Both the position numbers and the translations under genes were made by a program. 64,000 nucleotides of DNA from Eledone cirrhosa (Eukaryota; Mollusca; Cephalopoda; Octopoda; Eledonidae), in the NCBI GenBank assembly GCA_964016885.1, contig OZ024759.1, forward strand, positions 27,708,918 through 27,772,917, written 5' to 3'. How positions within the stretch are numbered: position 1 is the stretch's first letter; the number at the start of each line of letters is the position of its first letter. This document shows, piece by piece, positions 33,584-47,914 of the stretch. The notes beneath the pieces are model-generated. The model worked only from the letters and a program-made list of their open reading frames with translations. It did no database searches and was not told the DNA's origin.

Positions 33584-35992
33584 GTAAGAAACTAATCCTT
33601 TTTCTTTTTTTTCATTGCTTTAGTCCAGTATATCTGTTATTGTTACAGTTCACACCTGTGTAGATTTAACCCTTTAGCATTTAAACTGGCTGTATCCGAC
33701 CAGAATTCTCTCGCCTCTTTCTGTTCAAACCGGCTGTAACTGGCCACTCATACTGATCTCAGATTTGATATTATGTGAGATAAAGCCTTTACTGTGAAAA
33801 TACAATAGTAAATATAGAGTAACAGAAATGCTAAAGGGTTAACAGGGCTGTATCTGATAGGAGGTTTCTTGGGTGTTTTAATGATAGGGACACTGACCGC
33901 CTATGTCGTATCTCATAAGAGGTTTCTTGGGTGTTTTAATGATAGGGGCCCCAGTCTTATCATGTTACAGTTCACACCTATGTAGGTCTAGTTGACCTCC
34001 CACAAGGTAGAATCTAATAAGAGGTTTCTTGGGTGTTTTAAATATAGGAGTTACTGCTCACACCCATGTAGATTTAGCAGGGTTGTATCTCATTGGAAGT
34101 TTCTTGGGGGTGTTTTAATGATAGGGGCTCCAGTTTTATTATTGTTGTTACAACTTACTCCTATGTAGGTTTAGCTGACCTCCAATGTGGTTATATTTCA
34201 TAAGAGGTTTCTCTGGGGTTTTAATGAAAGGGGTCACGGTCTTGTCATGTTATTATTGCTTACCCATATGTAAGTTTAGTTGGCTCCCTACAAGGTTATA
34301 TCTCATAATAGGTTTCTTAGGTGTTTTAATGATAGGTGTCACTGTCCTATCATAATAGGATCAATTAATGAAAGATAAGATGATTATTGATTGTTGATCA
34401 AGTGATGGTTAGGATTTTGTGGGTGTCTTACCAGATAACCCACTCTCTCAAGTAGCATCTCTAGAATGTGGAATGATCAAGCTCATTGTGTTTCTGTATG
34501 TGTGTTGATTTTAATGGTGGCTGATAATGACAATGGTTGTGGTGGTGGTGGTAATGGTGATAGCTGTGGTGGTGGTGGTAATGGCGATAGTGGTGGTGGT
34601 TGTGGTGGTAATGGTGATAGCTGTGGTGGTGGTGGTAATGGCGATAGTGGTGGTGGTAAAGGTGATAGCTGTGGTGGTGGTGGTAATGGTGATAGCTGTG
34701 GTGGTGGTGGTGGTAATGGTGATAGCTGTGGTGGTGGTGGTAATGGCGATAGTGGTGGTGGTAAAGGTGATAGCTGTGGTGGTGGTGGTAATGGTGATAG
34801 CTGTGGTGGTCGTGGTGGTAATGGTGATAGTGGTGGTGGTAATGGTGATAGCTGTGGTGGTGGTAATGGTAATAGCTTTGGTGGTGGTAATGGTGGTGGT
34901 GGTGGCGGTAATGGTGATAGCTGTGGTGGTGGTGGTGGTAATGGTGATAGCTTTGGTGGTGGTGGTGGTAATGGTGGTGGTGGTGGCGGTAATGGTGATA
35001 GTGGTGGTGGTAATGGTGATAGCTGTGGTGGTGGTGGTAATGGTGATGGCTGTGGTGGTGGTAATGGTGATAGTGGTGGTGGTAATGGTGATAGCTGTGG
35101 TGGTGGTGGTAATGGTGATGGCTGTGGTGGTGGTAATGGTGATAGTGGTGGTGGTGGTGGTGATAGCTGTGGTGGTGGTGGTGGTAATGGTGGTGGTGGT
35201 GGTGGTAATGGTGATAGCTGTGGTGGTGGTGGTGGTGATGGTGATAGCTGTGGTGGTGGTGGTCCTAATGGTGATAGTGGTAATGGTGATAGCTGTGGTG
35301 GTAATGGTGATAGCTGTGGTGGTGGTGGTCCTAATGGTGATAGTGGTAATGGTGATAGCTGTGGTGGTAATGGTGATAGCTGTGGTGGTGGTGGTCCTAA
35401 TGGTGATAGTGGTAATGGTGATGCTGTGGTGGTGGTGGTGGTGGTGGTAATGGTGATAGCTGTGGTGGTGGTGGTCCTAATGGTGATAGCTGTGGTGGTA
35501 ATGGTGATAGCTGTGGTGGTGGTGGTAATGGTGATTGTTATAGTGGTGGTAATGGTGATGGCTATGATGGTTGTGGGGGTTGTGATGATGATGGTTGTGG
35601 TGGTGGTAAGGATGATGATGGTGATAATGATGATAGTTATGGTAATGGTGGTGGTAATGGTGATGGCTATGATGACGATGGTAATGATGGTTGTGGTGGT
35701 GTTGACTGTGATGGTTGTAAATGGCGGTAATAGTGATGATGATAGTAATGATAATGATGATGATGATGTACTGAAAACTAAATATGTTATCTCTCTTTTT
35801 CTTCCAATCCAGGTGAAGTGTTTGTCTTGGATGATGGCGGAGAGGTAGATCTCGATCTGGGGAACTATGAACGTTTCCTTAACATAACCCTTCATAAAGA
35901 TAACAATATAACAACAGGCAAGATATACCAACAGGTTATAAACAGGGAAAGGACCGGAGATTACTTGGGGAAAACTGTACAAGGTAAGCTAC

Positions 35993-36029
<37 letters not shown>

Positions 36030-39000
36030 CTTCAATTGAAATCCTGTATTTTGTGACCATATTTCTGGTGAATTACTCTACCTATAAGTTACATCATCAT
36101 CACCATCATCATCATCATCATCACCGTCGTCGTCGTTATTTCTATGCCCACTTTCTTGATGTAGAAAACCTGCCAAACAATGAGTAAAGAGAACAGAACG
36201 ATCTTCCCGGTGTCTGTGTCGTGATAAATTGCACCCAGTACACTGTAAAGTGGTTGGTGTTAGGGAGAGCAACCAGCCGATCTTCTTAGAGCCCGTGTCG
36301 TGATAAAATGCACCCAGTACACTCTGTAAAATGGTTGGTGTTAGGGAGAGCAACCAGATGATCTTCTTGGAGCCCGTGTCGTGATAAAATGCACGCAGTA
36401 CACTCTGTAAAATGGTTGGTGTCAGGGAGAGCAACCAGCTGATCTTCTTAGTGCCTGTGTCGTGATAAAATGCACCCAGTACACTCTGTAAAATGGTTGG
36501 TGTCAGGGAGAGCAACCAGCTCATCTTCTTAGAGCCTGTGTCGTGATAAAATGCACCCACAATACACTCTGTAAAATAGTTGGTGTTAGGGAGAGCAACC
36601 AGCTGATCTTTCCAGTGCTAGTGTCGTGATAAAATGCACCCAGTACACTCTGAAAAGTGGTTGGTGTTAGGAAAACTTGCCAAACAAAAGGTTTGGAGGA
36701 CTTTTCAGTTATGTCAAGGGCATGACAACCTCCCTAGTGCTGGTACCATGATAAAATCCATATCATAGAATAGGTATACTGTGTCCCTGTTTTCTATAAG
36801 AGGCAACTAAAGGGGTCGGTGCCAGGGAGGGCAACCGAATATGAAACATTGCCTCAAAAAATCCTGTCCACCCCATGCCAGTATGGGTCTCAAATAATTG
36901 TCCCCTCCTCTCTCTCCTTATTAAATTTTCCTAATCTATCTCCAGCAAAATTTTATATTAAGTGGTAGCATTTCTGTAACAATTAATTTTCTTTATACAT
37001 TAAGAGACATTATACATGATAAAAAAAGTATATTGTAAGAAATCTCGTACATAAAATAAATAGGATGGGTTAGGGGCCAGAATATGAAAACTAAACGACT
37101 AGTTCTGGTTAAAAAAAAAAATCAACGGAGACAACCTAGAAAAATTACCAATTTTCCAGGCCCCCAGCCCTATTATTTGGGACCCGAGAGTACCTGTATA
37201 TTTTTTTTTTAACCCTTTAGTATTTACATTCTGTGTTTACTGTTGTATTTTCACAGTAAAAGGCTTTACTCACATAATTATCTAACATAATATCGAAGTT
37301 ACAAGATTTTGATGATAATATTTTGAGAAAAATACCTTAACATAAGTATGAGTAGCTGGTTACAGCCGGTTTGAACAAAAAGAGGTGAGAGAATTCTGGC
37401 CGGATATGGCCAGTTTCAAATTGGCCATATCCAGCTAGAATTCTCTCACCTTTTTCTGTTCAAACCGGCTGTAACTGACTGCTCATATTAATGTTACGGT
37501 TTTGTTCTCAAAATAAATATTAAAATCTCGTAATTTCGATATTATGTTAAATAAAGTGTTTACCGTGAAAATACAATAGTATGTGTAGAGTAATGTAAAT
37601 GCTAAAGGCTTAAATGGTATCATTCTTGCAACAATTAATTTTCTTTATACATTAAGAAACATTATACATGATAAAAAAGTATATTACAAGAAATCTCATA
37701 CATTATAAAATAAATAGGATGGTTTGGGGGACTAATTCTGGTTTTTAAAAAAAATCAATGAAGACAACCTAGAAAAATTAGCGATTTTCCAGTGGGTGGG
37801 GTTGGGGCATTATTTGGGTCCCTAGAGTATCTGTATATATATATATATTTTTTTAATAAAAAATTTTTTTTTATTTTGCTGCAGTGAAAATATAGTGTGA
37901 CAATGAAGGCTTTAAAAAAAAATAGGAAAAATGTTCTGATATTTGAAGAGTAACTGCAGTACTGAGTTACATGGTATGGAAGATATTTTTGACATTTCTG
38001 CTATAGAATATTAGAATAGGCAATGGCATTGTTACTTAGAATCCGCTTAGTGTTTGGTGTTTCTGTCCCATTGTCTGGCACTCTGTCTCATTTTGGTATC
38101 TTCTACCTAATAGTTTTTTGGGGAGGGTTGATTAATGTCTTCTGGGTGGAATTGCTAGATGCAAACTGTACAAAGGAGGAGAAAGCAGACTTATGTGTGT
38201 GTCTGTATATATATATTGCGTATGTGTGTGTCTATATATATATGTGTGTGTGTATATATATTGAGTATGTGTGTATTATATATTGTGTGTGTGTGTGCGT
38301 ACATATGTATATATATATATCATCATCATCATCGATTAACGTCCATCTTCCACGCTAGCATGGGTTAGACGGGTTCTATTTTGAGGCAAGTTGTGTCAGG
38401 TGACCATGTCTCACTCAAATAGGGGTGTTTCTGGCTGGTTTACTACGGATGGATGTCCTTCCTAATGCCGACCACATTTGCAGTGTTTCTACTATTGGCA
38501 CAAGGCCAGCAATTACCCAGTACATTACTGGTACATTATTTTATCGACCCGTAAGGATGAAGGGCAAAGTTAACCTTGGCGGGATTTGAACTCAGAATGG
38601 CAAGGGCCGTAACTCTATGCGTCAAAGCATGGCGTCCGACCCTCTACCGATATATATATATATATATATAATTGTTTCTTTTAGTATTCACATTTATTAT
38701 TATTACTATATATATATATTTATTAAAATAGCAGATTAAAGTTTAAGCAAAGAATCGCTGCTTTCACCCTTCACAGGATCTTCTGAAGTTTCAGAAGATC
38801 CCGTTAAGGGTGAAAGCAGCGATTCTTCGCTTAAACTTTAATCTGCTATTTTAATAAATATTTGCTCTACGGTTCTTATATATTTGATATATATTTATCC
38901 TTATCGAGCCCTCTTTGGATTTTAGTCTTCAAATTTATTATTATTACTATATATATATATATAAGGTTATAATATACTAGTTCACTATTTTCATTGGTAA

Positions 39001-40395
39001 GATAAGTTAAACTCTATGCCCTGTTTTACCCTTTGTTCTTTAGGAGCGAATAGTTACAGTAGCAGAGCATTTATAATTCAAAATTCAGTAAGACCAAGGA
39101 TTATTTATTAAATAAACAACAATACTATTAATCCTTGGTTTTACTGAATTTTTATAAAATCTGACCATGCTCACTTACACCTCTCTAAAACAATGTCACT
39201 GGATCAAGACCTGTCTTGTAAATGTGGTTCGTGTTAGGAAGGGCATTCAGTTCTGTGTGCTAAATGTTATAGATATCTCTAGATGGGTTTGGTGTCATGT
39301 GTGACAATGATGGCTTTAAAAGTGAACGTATTCTGATAACTGAAGAAAAATATTTTGCTGAGTCGCACCATACACCGTATTGTTTGACTATAGGACGAAC
39401 TCTAAATTTAACTTGATTATCCAGGAAAAATAAAATGAAGAGGAAATAATACTATTAATGCTATTAAAATTTTAATCACTTTCAAATCTTAGAATATCAT
39501 GACTACTGTCATCCTCATTGATTTCTTGGCTGTCACCCTCGTCTAGTTCCTGAAATTCATCATCTTCCTCACATTCCTCGGGGTCATTGCTGTTTTTAGA
39601 ATCACTTGTGTCGCCATCATTATACAGAAAATCATCTTTCATGCTATCTTGAGCATTGCTGATGCCACATTTTTAAAGCTTTTATAACTGTCTCAGTTTC
39701 ACAGCACCCCATGAGTTTTTCACCCACTGGGTTACCTGGAAAAATGTGGGCCTCTTCATACTTCCTGTCGGTGTCAGTTCATATTGAGACTCCTTCATCC
39801 AATTATCCCATTCCTCTCTCATGTGTGCCTTAAAAAGTTTGTTTAGTGAAACATCAAGGGGTTGTAATTGAGAAGTCAGTCCCCCAGGTATGACAGCTAT
39901 TTCAGTGTTTAAGTTCTTTACCCTCGTTACTGTATTCTCAGCAGTATGTGCACGAAATTGGTCCCAAACAAGAAGGTATACTTGCGAAAATTTAGGCAAG
40001 TTGGGTCAGTTGATCGTGTCCTCGTACAGAACTGTTTCTGGCTAGATTTCTACAGCTAGATGCCTTTCCTAACACCAACCACATTTACAGTGTGTACTGA
40101 GTGCTTTTTGCTACATGACCACTAAGATGTGATGTGTGACAATGATGACTTTAAAAGTGAACGTATTCTGATACCTGAAGTAGAATATTTTGTTGAGTCA
40201 CACCATATATATTGTAAATGTGGTTGGTGTTAGGAAGGGTGTCCAGCTGTAAAAACTCCGGCCAAATTTACTGTCCCATCAGAGCAAGGTATGGTGTAGC
40301 CAATTCCAACCAGGCTTGTCTCTTGATGAGGACAGCCTGTCTAACCCATGCAACCATGGAAAATGGATGTTAAATGGTGATGATGATGATATATA

Positions 40396-40453
<58 letters not shown>

Positions 40454-41860
40454 AGAAAAAAGAGAATCAGTGTTGCGGCAAAAGGAATTTATTGGATGTC
40501 CAATAAATTCCTTTCATCGCAACACTGATTCTCTTTTTTCTGTGATATCATACTCTGCTCTGCGAGGTCATCGAGTGCTCATACGGCCTACCGCATACGG
40601 ACGCTTTAAGCATCCAACACCAATTATATATATATATATATACACATACATACATACATACAGGGTGTCCCCCAAAAAATGTATACACAAAAGTTGTGCA
40701 TTCTAATAAATAATGCCTGTACAGATATTCAAAGTGTGTGTACATTTTGGGGGTACACCTTGTATATGTAGTATATGTGTGAAATGTATCACTGTATGTT
40801 GTAAGAGGTAACTAAAAGGGTTGGTGTCAGGAAGGGCATTCCGTTAAAAGAATTTGATCCAAACCATCCCGTCAAACCCATGCCAGTATAGAAAAATGGA
40901 CATTAAAACGCTAATGATGATGATAATGGTATGTTGGGATTGTGCAGTGTTAGTAGTGTAGATGTGTGTATATATAAATCTGTGTTCTAAATATAAATAT
41001 CTCTAGACAGGATGTGATGTCATGTGTGACAATGATGGCTTTTAAAGTGAACGTATTCTGATATCTGAAGAAGAATATTTTGCTGAGTCACACCATATAT
41101 ATATATTGTAAATGTGGTTGGTGTTAAGAAGCGTGACCCGCTATAAAAACTCCGGCCAAATTTATCTCATCGGAGCAAGGTACAGCATGGCCAATTCTGG
41201 CCAGACTTGTCTCTTGACGAGGACAGCCTGTCTAACCCATGCAAGCATGAAAAATAGATGTTAAACGGTGATGATATATATATATATATATAATAATAGT
41301 TGTAAATTGAAGTTTAGCTGTTGTACAGCAAATACTACTCGATTTGTTTGATGCAAACATTAAGTCTACAGTTAACACCACAGTTATAAAGTGTGACATC
41401 AAGAAAACCGACTGAAGGCACCAGCTATACATATAACATAACTACGATAGATACAGAAAGGTTTTACATACCTGTACCATCTCTGATTGATTAAAATCGA
41501 TATAATTGATAAAATCTCAGATATATATATATATGTGTGTGTGTGTGTGCACTATATCTCTGCAGGTTGTAAGAGGTAACTAAAAGGGTTGGTGTCAGGA
41601 AGGGCATTCTGTTGAAAGAATTTCATCTAAACCATCCCGTCAAACCCATGCCAGTATGGAAAAATGGACATTAAAGCGCTAATGATGATGATAATGGTAT
41701 GTTGGGATTGTGCAGTGTTAGTAGTGTAGATGTGTGTATATATAAATCTGTGTTCTAAATATAGATATCTCTAGACAGGATGTGATGTCATGTGTGACAA
41801 TGATGGCTTTTAAAGTGAACGTATTCTGATATCTGAAGAATAATATTTTGCTGAGTCACA

Positions 41861-41936
<76 letters not shown>

Positions 41937-44900
41937 GTAAGTTTGTTTTGAAACAGACAACGACGTTTAAAATTTAGTAGAAATAGAAACTTTTGCCATA
42001 TTTTGACTAAAGAAATATTAGCCTGATAGTGGGGTTTAAAACCCTCTGAATGGAAAGGGATGAGTATTGATGTACAGGTACATCAATACTCATCCTTTTC
42101 CATTGTTTAGAGGGTCTTAGACCCAACTATCAAGCTAATATATATATATATATGTGTGTGTGTGTGCACTATATCTCTGCAGGTTGTAAGAGGTAACTAA
42201 AAGGGTTGGTGTCAGGAAGGGCATTCTGTTGAAAGAATTTCATCTAAACCGTCCCGTCAAACCCATGCCAGTATGGAAAAATGGACATAAAAACGCTAAT
42301 GATTATGATAATGGTATGTTGGTATTGTGTAGTGTTAGTAGTGTAGATGTGTGTATATATAAATCTGTGTTCTAAATATAAATATCTCTAGACAGGATGT
42401 GATGTCATGTGTGACAATGATGGCTTTTAAAGTGAACGTATTCTGATATCTGAAGAATAATATTTTGCTGAGTCACACCATATATATATTGTAAATGTGG
42501 TTGGTGTTAGGAAGGGCATTCAGTTGTAAAAATCCAGTCAAACCAAGGTAAGTCATGGCCAATTCTGGCCAGACTTGACTCTTGACATGGACAACCTGTC
42601 TAACCCATGCAAGCATGAAAAATGGATGTTAAACAGTGATGATGATGATGGATATATATATATATACTAGTAAGTTTGTTTTGAAACCCATGCCAGTATG
42701 GAAAAGGGTACATAAAAATGATGATGTTGGTATTGTGTAGATGTGTGTATATATAAATCTGTGTCCTAAATGTTATAGATATCTCTAGATAGGATGAGAT
42801 GTGTGACAATGATGGCTTTAAAAAGTGAACGTATTCTGATAACTGAAGAAGAATATTTTGCTGAGTCACCCCATATATATTGTAAATGTGGTTGGTGTTA
42901 GGAAGGGCATTCAGCTGTAAAATTCCAGTCAAACCAAGGTAAGTCATGGCCAATTCTGGCCAGACTTGACTCTAGACATGGACAACCTGTCTAACCCATG
43001 CAAGCATGAAAAATGGATGTTAAACAGTGATGATGATATATATATATATTAGTAAGTTTGTTTTGAAACCCATGCCAGTATGGAAAATTGGACATAAAAA
43101 TGATGATGGTATGTTGGTATTGTGTTGATGTGTGTATATATAAATCTGTGTCCTAAATGTTATAGATATCTAGATAGGATGAGATGTGTGACAATGATGG
43201 CTTTAAAAAGTGAACGTATTCTGATAACTGAAGAAGAATATTTTGCTGAGTCACACCATATAGCATGGCAGACAATTAACCTGTCCCATCTTTACTCTTT
43301 GTTACCAAACTAGCCAAAACCAATTCTTTTAAAAGTTTCCTATTTAAACCGGCTGTATCTGGTCATTTATTTTCTCACCTCTTTCTGTTCAAACCGGCCA
43401 TAACTGGTTTAAGGTATTGTTTTCAAAATAGATAATATCATCATCAAAATCTCGTAGATTTGATATTATGTGAGATAATTATGACACAAAGCCATTACCA
43501 CAAAAATACAATAGTAGAGTATTGTAAATGCTAAAGGGTTAAATTAAAATCTTCTAACATAATTTTATGTAAGAACCTTATATTAAGTTACTATCTTAAT
43601 GAAATAGTTGATAATTTTAGTAAATCCCACAAAATTCTTCATTAAGTAATTAGAAATATGGTCTGGTTCTTTGATACAAAACTGTTGATTTCAAAATGTT
43701 TATATTTATCTAGAAACCTTCTATCAGAATTTTATTTAAGAACCTTTAACATTTTAGATACCAAACCACCTGGAACTGCTTCTGGTTGTAGGATACATTT
43801 AAACCGGACGTATCCGGCCAGATTTCTCACCTCTTTCTATTCAAACCAGTTGCTCCTAGCCCCCCCCCCCCTCCCCCCATCAAATGGACTTAATTTTCCC
43901 CCCACCAAATTTTCCTGACTTTCCCCATCAAGCACTCCTAACTTCTTGGTTTTCTCAATTCCATTTCCATGATTCCGTCTATTTATTCTTTCAGTTGTCC
44001 CCCACATAACAGACGCCATTCAAGAATGGGTTGAAAGAGTTGCCAAAATTCCTGTGAGTGAGGATAAAACGGAACCTGATGTTTGTATTATTGAGGTATG
44101 TTACTGCCCTCTATTCGCCCTTCTCACATTCCATCTTTTATCAACACCAACACCACAACCGCCACTAACACTATATCCACCACCAGAATCTGTTATAGTA
44201 GTAAAAATAATTGCTTCTACTTTAGGCACAAGGGCAGCAATTTGAAGGTGAAAGTTGATTAAATCGATCCCAGGGCATTACTGGTACTTCATCTTACCAA
44301 CCCTGTCAGTATGAATGAAAGGCAAGTTTAGCAACTGACCACTTGACCATGAAGCAAGTTATATTGGGTTACATGTTACCAGTAGCAGGCAGAAACTTGA
44401 CCTGACCAGACTAAGGTCTCGTGGGGGAGCCAGTATAGCTACTAACCACTTGACCATCAAGCAAGTTATACTAGGTTACATGTTACCAGGAGCAGACAGA
44501 AGCCTATTAAAACTTGATATTGGCAAAACAAAATTTTTAATTGGAATTTTTTCTTTCATTCTTTCCCTATGAAGCTTGGTGGCACGATTGGAGATATTGA
44601 AGGTATGCCGTTTGTTGAAGCTTTCCGTCAATTTCAGTTCCGTGTAAAGAGAGAGAATTTCTGCAGTGTCCATGTCAGCTTGATTCCACAGGTAAGTTTT
44701 AATAATAAATAATAATAATGGCTTCTTATATAGTCACAAGGCCAGCAATTTTGGGGGAGGGGGAAGTCGATTAAATCGACTCCGTAAGGGTGAAAGGCAA
44801 AGTTAACTTCGGCAGGATTTGAACTCATATCATAAAGGGCCGTAACTGTTGCTACAAAGCATGGCGTCCAACCCTCTACCAATACTGCCAATTTACCGCC

Positions 44901-46282
44901 CTTATAATAATAATAATAATAATAATAATAATTAAATTATTGTGTACAGTGCTCAGGTGCACTATAACTCATCAAAGGTGCATGTATAGTACATAGAATA
45001 ATGTACAAATGTCGGGAAAATGAACAGTGTATGAGTCATGAAATACATGTGTGCGTGTGTATGGAGGGGGACATCAGGTGTAGTGTTGGCGAATCTCAGG
45101 AAGCGTGGAGGTTTTAAAGGATGCAGTGTCTCGACAGCTAACAACTGATGCAGGTAGTTTGTTCCATGGAGGTTTTAAAGGATGCAGTGTCTCGACAGCT
45201 AACAACTGATGCAAGTAGTTTGTTCCATGGAGGTTTTAAAGGATGCAGTGTCTCGACAGCTAACAACTGATGCAGGTAGTTTGTTCCATGGAGGTTTTAA
45301 AGGATGCAGTGTCCCGACAGCTAACAACTGATGCAGGTTTGTTCCATGCTTCAGCAACTCTGAATGTGAAACAATGTTTCCAAAAGTCATGGGAGCTGTG
45401 CTGTTTTCTGACTTTGTAGGCATGTCCAGGTGTGTTAGACACATGGAATTCAAAAAGATGCTCAGGGTTGTTGTTGGTAAGAAGGTTAATGATTTTGTGG
45501 GTGTTTACCAAATCAGTTGCCAGACGTCGGAGCTTCAGTGTATCCATACCCAGGGAAGCAAGGTGTTCAGAGTACGGTAGATGTCTGATGGAGGGTATTC
45601 GGTCAATGTTCTGAACAAGATAGGAGTTCCAGACTGGTGAAGCACATACTAACATTATTTCTCCACAAGGTGGGTGGCAAATTGAATGAGTTAAGGTCTA
45701 GAATTATGAGGGTCGGATGAAAAGTTCATAGTCTAACTAAGATACTCATGGAATGACCAAATGAGGTTTATTTTTCAACAAAGAAACGATGCAGTTATTA
45801 ATAAATAAGAAGAGTTGAAATTAAGATATGCAAGATTTCACAGCCTTAATCAGCCTATGAAGTTTTCATCATCATCATCATCATCATCATCGTTTAACGT
45901 CTATCTTCCACGCTAGCATGGGTTTAGACGGGAATTGTCCGACATGAGGCAAGATTGGTTGTCTTGCTCGTATAGGACTGTCTGGCGGGTTGCCCTTCCT
46001 AGCACCAACCACGTTTACTGTGGACTGGGAGGTTTTTTACAACTGGTTGCCCTTCCTAGCACCAACCATGTTTACAGTGTGGACTGGGAGGTTTTTACCC
46101 TGTTAATTACACGGCCACATTACAGCATGGACTGTGTGTTTTTTTTGACGTGACACCTACACAACCTCATTTATTTAGGAATGGATGTTGTGGCACCAAC
46201 ATAACTTTACAGAGAAAGGGGTGGTGTATGTTGGTGCCACAACATCCAGTCCTAAATAAAGAGGTTGTGTAGGTGTCACGAC

Positions 46283-46365
<83 letters not shown>

Positions 46366-47704
46366 CTGGCCAAGATACTCTCATGGAATGACCAAATGAG
46401 ATTTATTTTTCAACATAGTCCCTGGAAAGAAACAATGCAGTTATTAAATTAGAAGAGTTGTTATTAATGCATGCAAGATTTCACAGCTCTAGCATCACTC
46501 CTTCATAGTCAGCCAAACCTCATAAAAATGCTTTCTGTATTTCTTCCAGCTCCCTGAGGCAGTTTCAGGTGGATTTGTTGATAAAAAAAAAAAAAAAAAA
46601 AAGAGGGGCTAATATTGAAGAGGTTAAATTACATATTTTAATTTTTTTTAATTTTTAGCCCAATGCTACTGGAGAACAGAAAACGAAACCGACACAGGCC
46701 AGTGTTAGGGAGCTTCGAGGACTGGGTCTATCCCCAGATTTGGTAAGTAACTGGAGGGGGTTTGTATTTACAAAAGTGTTGTCTGTCCCCAAATTTAGTA
46801 ACTGAAGGGCCATATATTGACTGTAAATGGTGGGGCTTATTGACAAAAGGGCTGGGGTCCCTTCTCCAGGTGTGGTAACTGGGGTGGGTGGGGTTTATAC
46901 AGGTAAAATTCCATTATAACAAATTTTTCCGTATAAAATTTTTTTCAATCCCCAGCCACACATTCAATGTGTTTCGGTCGATCTCGTTATAAAGAATTTA
47001 TTTTGTACCCCGTGAATTTCGTTATAACAGAATTTCACTGTATTGACAAAAGGGCTGGGTCTCTCCCTAGGTTTGGTAACTGGAGGGACTTATATTGACA
47101 AAAGGGGCTTTTGTACAATGTGGTTAGTCATATACTTTGTTCTATAACAGGTTTTAGTCATTAGACTGCAGCCATGCTGGGGCACCACCTCGAAGGGATT
47201 TAAAATTTTTTTTTTATTTGTATGCCTCTCACACTTATTTTCACTGTAAGGATTTTTCCATATATGTGCTTAATTAATGTAGAGTATTAAAAATAACTAG
47301 GTATTTCTTACTACCATATATATGTGTGTGTATATATGTATATGTAATGTATAATATATATAACAAGGGTAAAAATATAGCTATTTGTATGTAAAGCTAT
47401 AGAAGGAAAGTAGTTCATTGTATATGTTTTCTGTCGGTTAACAACTTGTGTATGTTTCTCCTTAGATTGTTTGTCGGAGTGAAAGGAAGATCCCTGCTTC
47501 CGTCCGTGAAAAGATCTCTCTATTCTGCCATGTTCCACCAGATCAGGTAAGACCCCTCTTTTTCTTTTAAAACCCTTTATCAAGCTTCTTATGAGATGCA
47601 ACTTCATAGCAAGCCAACTAAACTCGCTGAGGTCAACTTTGTCCTTCAATCTTTCAGGATCAGTAAAATAAATTTCCAGACAAATACTGGGGTTGACATG
47701 TGTG

Positions 47705-47758
<54 letters not shown>

Positions 47759-47870
47759 TACACAACCGCAGTATTTGACCCCAAAAGGATGAAAGATAAA
47801 GTTGACCTCGTTCGTCTAGTTGGCTTGTTATGAAGTCTGTATGTATGTATATAAATGTGTGTGTGTGTGA

Positions 47871-47914
<44 letters not shown>

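Larger units (their letters stand above)
40780..43265. repeat. segmental tandem duplications in CTPS intron 2
   Basis: Blocks of 0.35-0.75 kb repeat: starts near 40780, 41548 and 42163 share gttgtaagaggtaactaaaa, and 40990, 41755, 42370, 42775 and 43150 share agatatctctaga/tgacaatgatggctt. Each block has a SINE-C-like 3' end with ATG tail and an AT run. Confidence 0.8.

Noticed and set aside
34466..35982. Glycine-rich (460 residues) and proline-rich (499 residues) frames
   Set aside because: They translate the G-rich intron array on either strand; the 3' part of each overlaps CTPS exon 2 on the wrong frame or strand.
36078..36560. Open frame with repeated [11 protein letters not shown]
   Set aside because: Translation of the 82-88-bp intronic tandem repeat.
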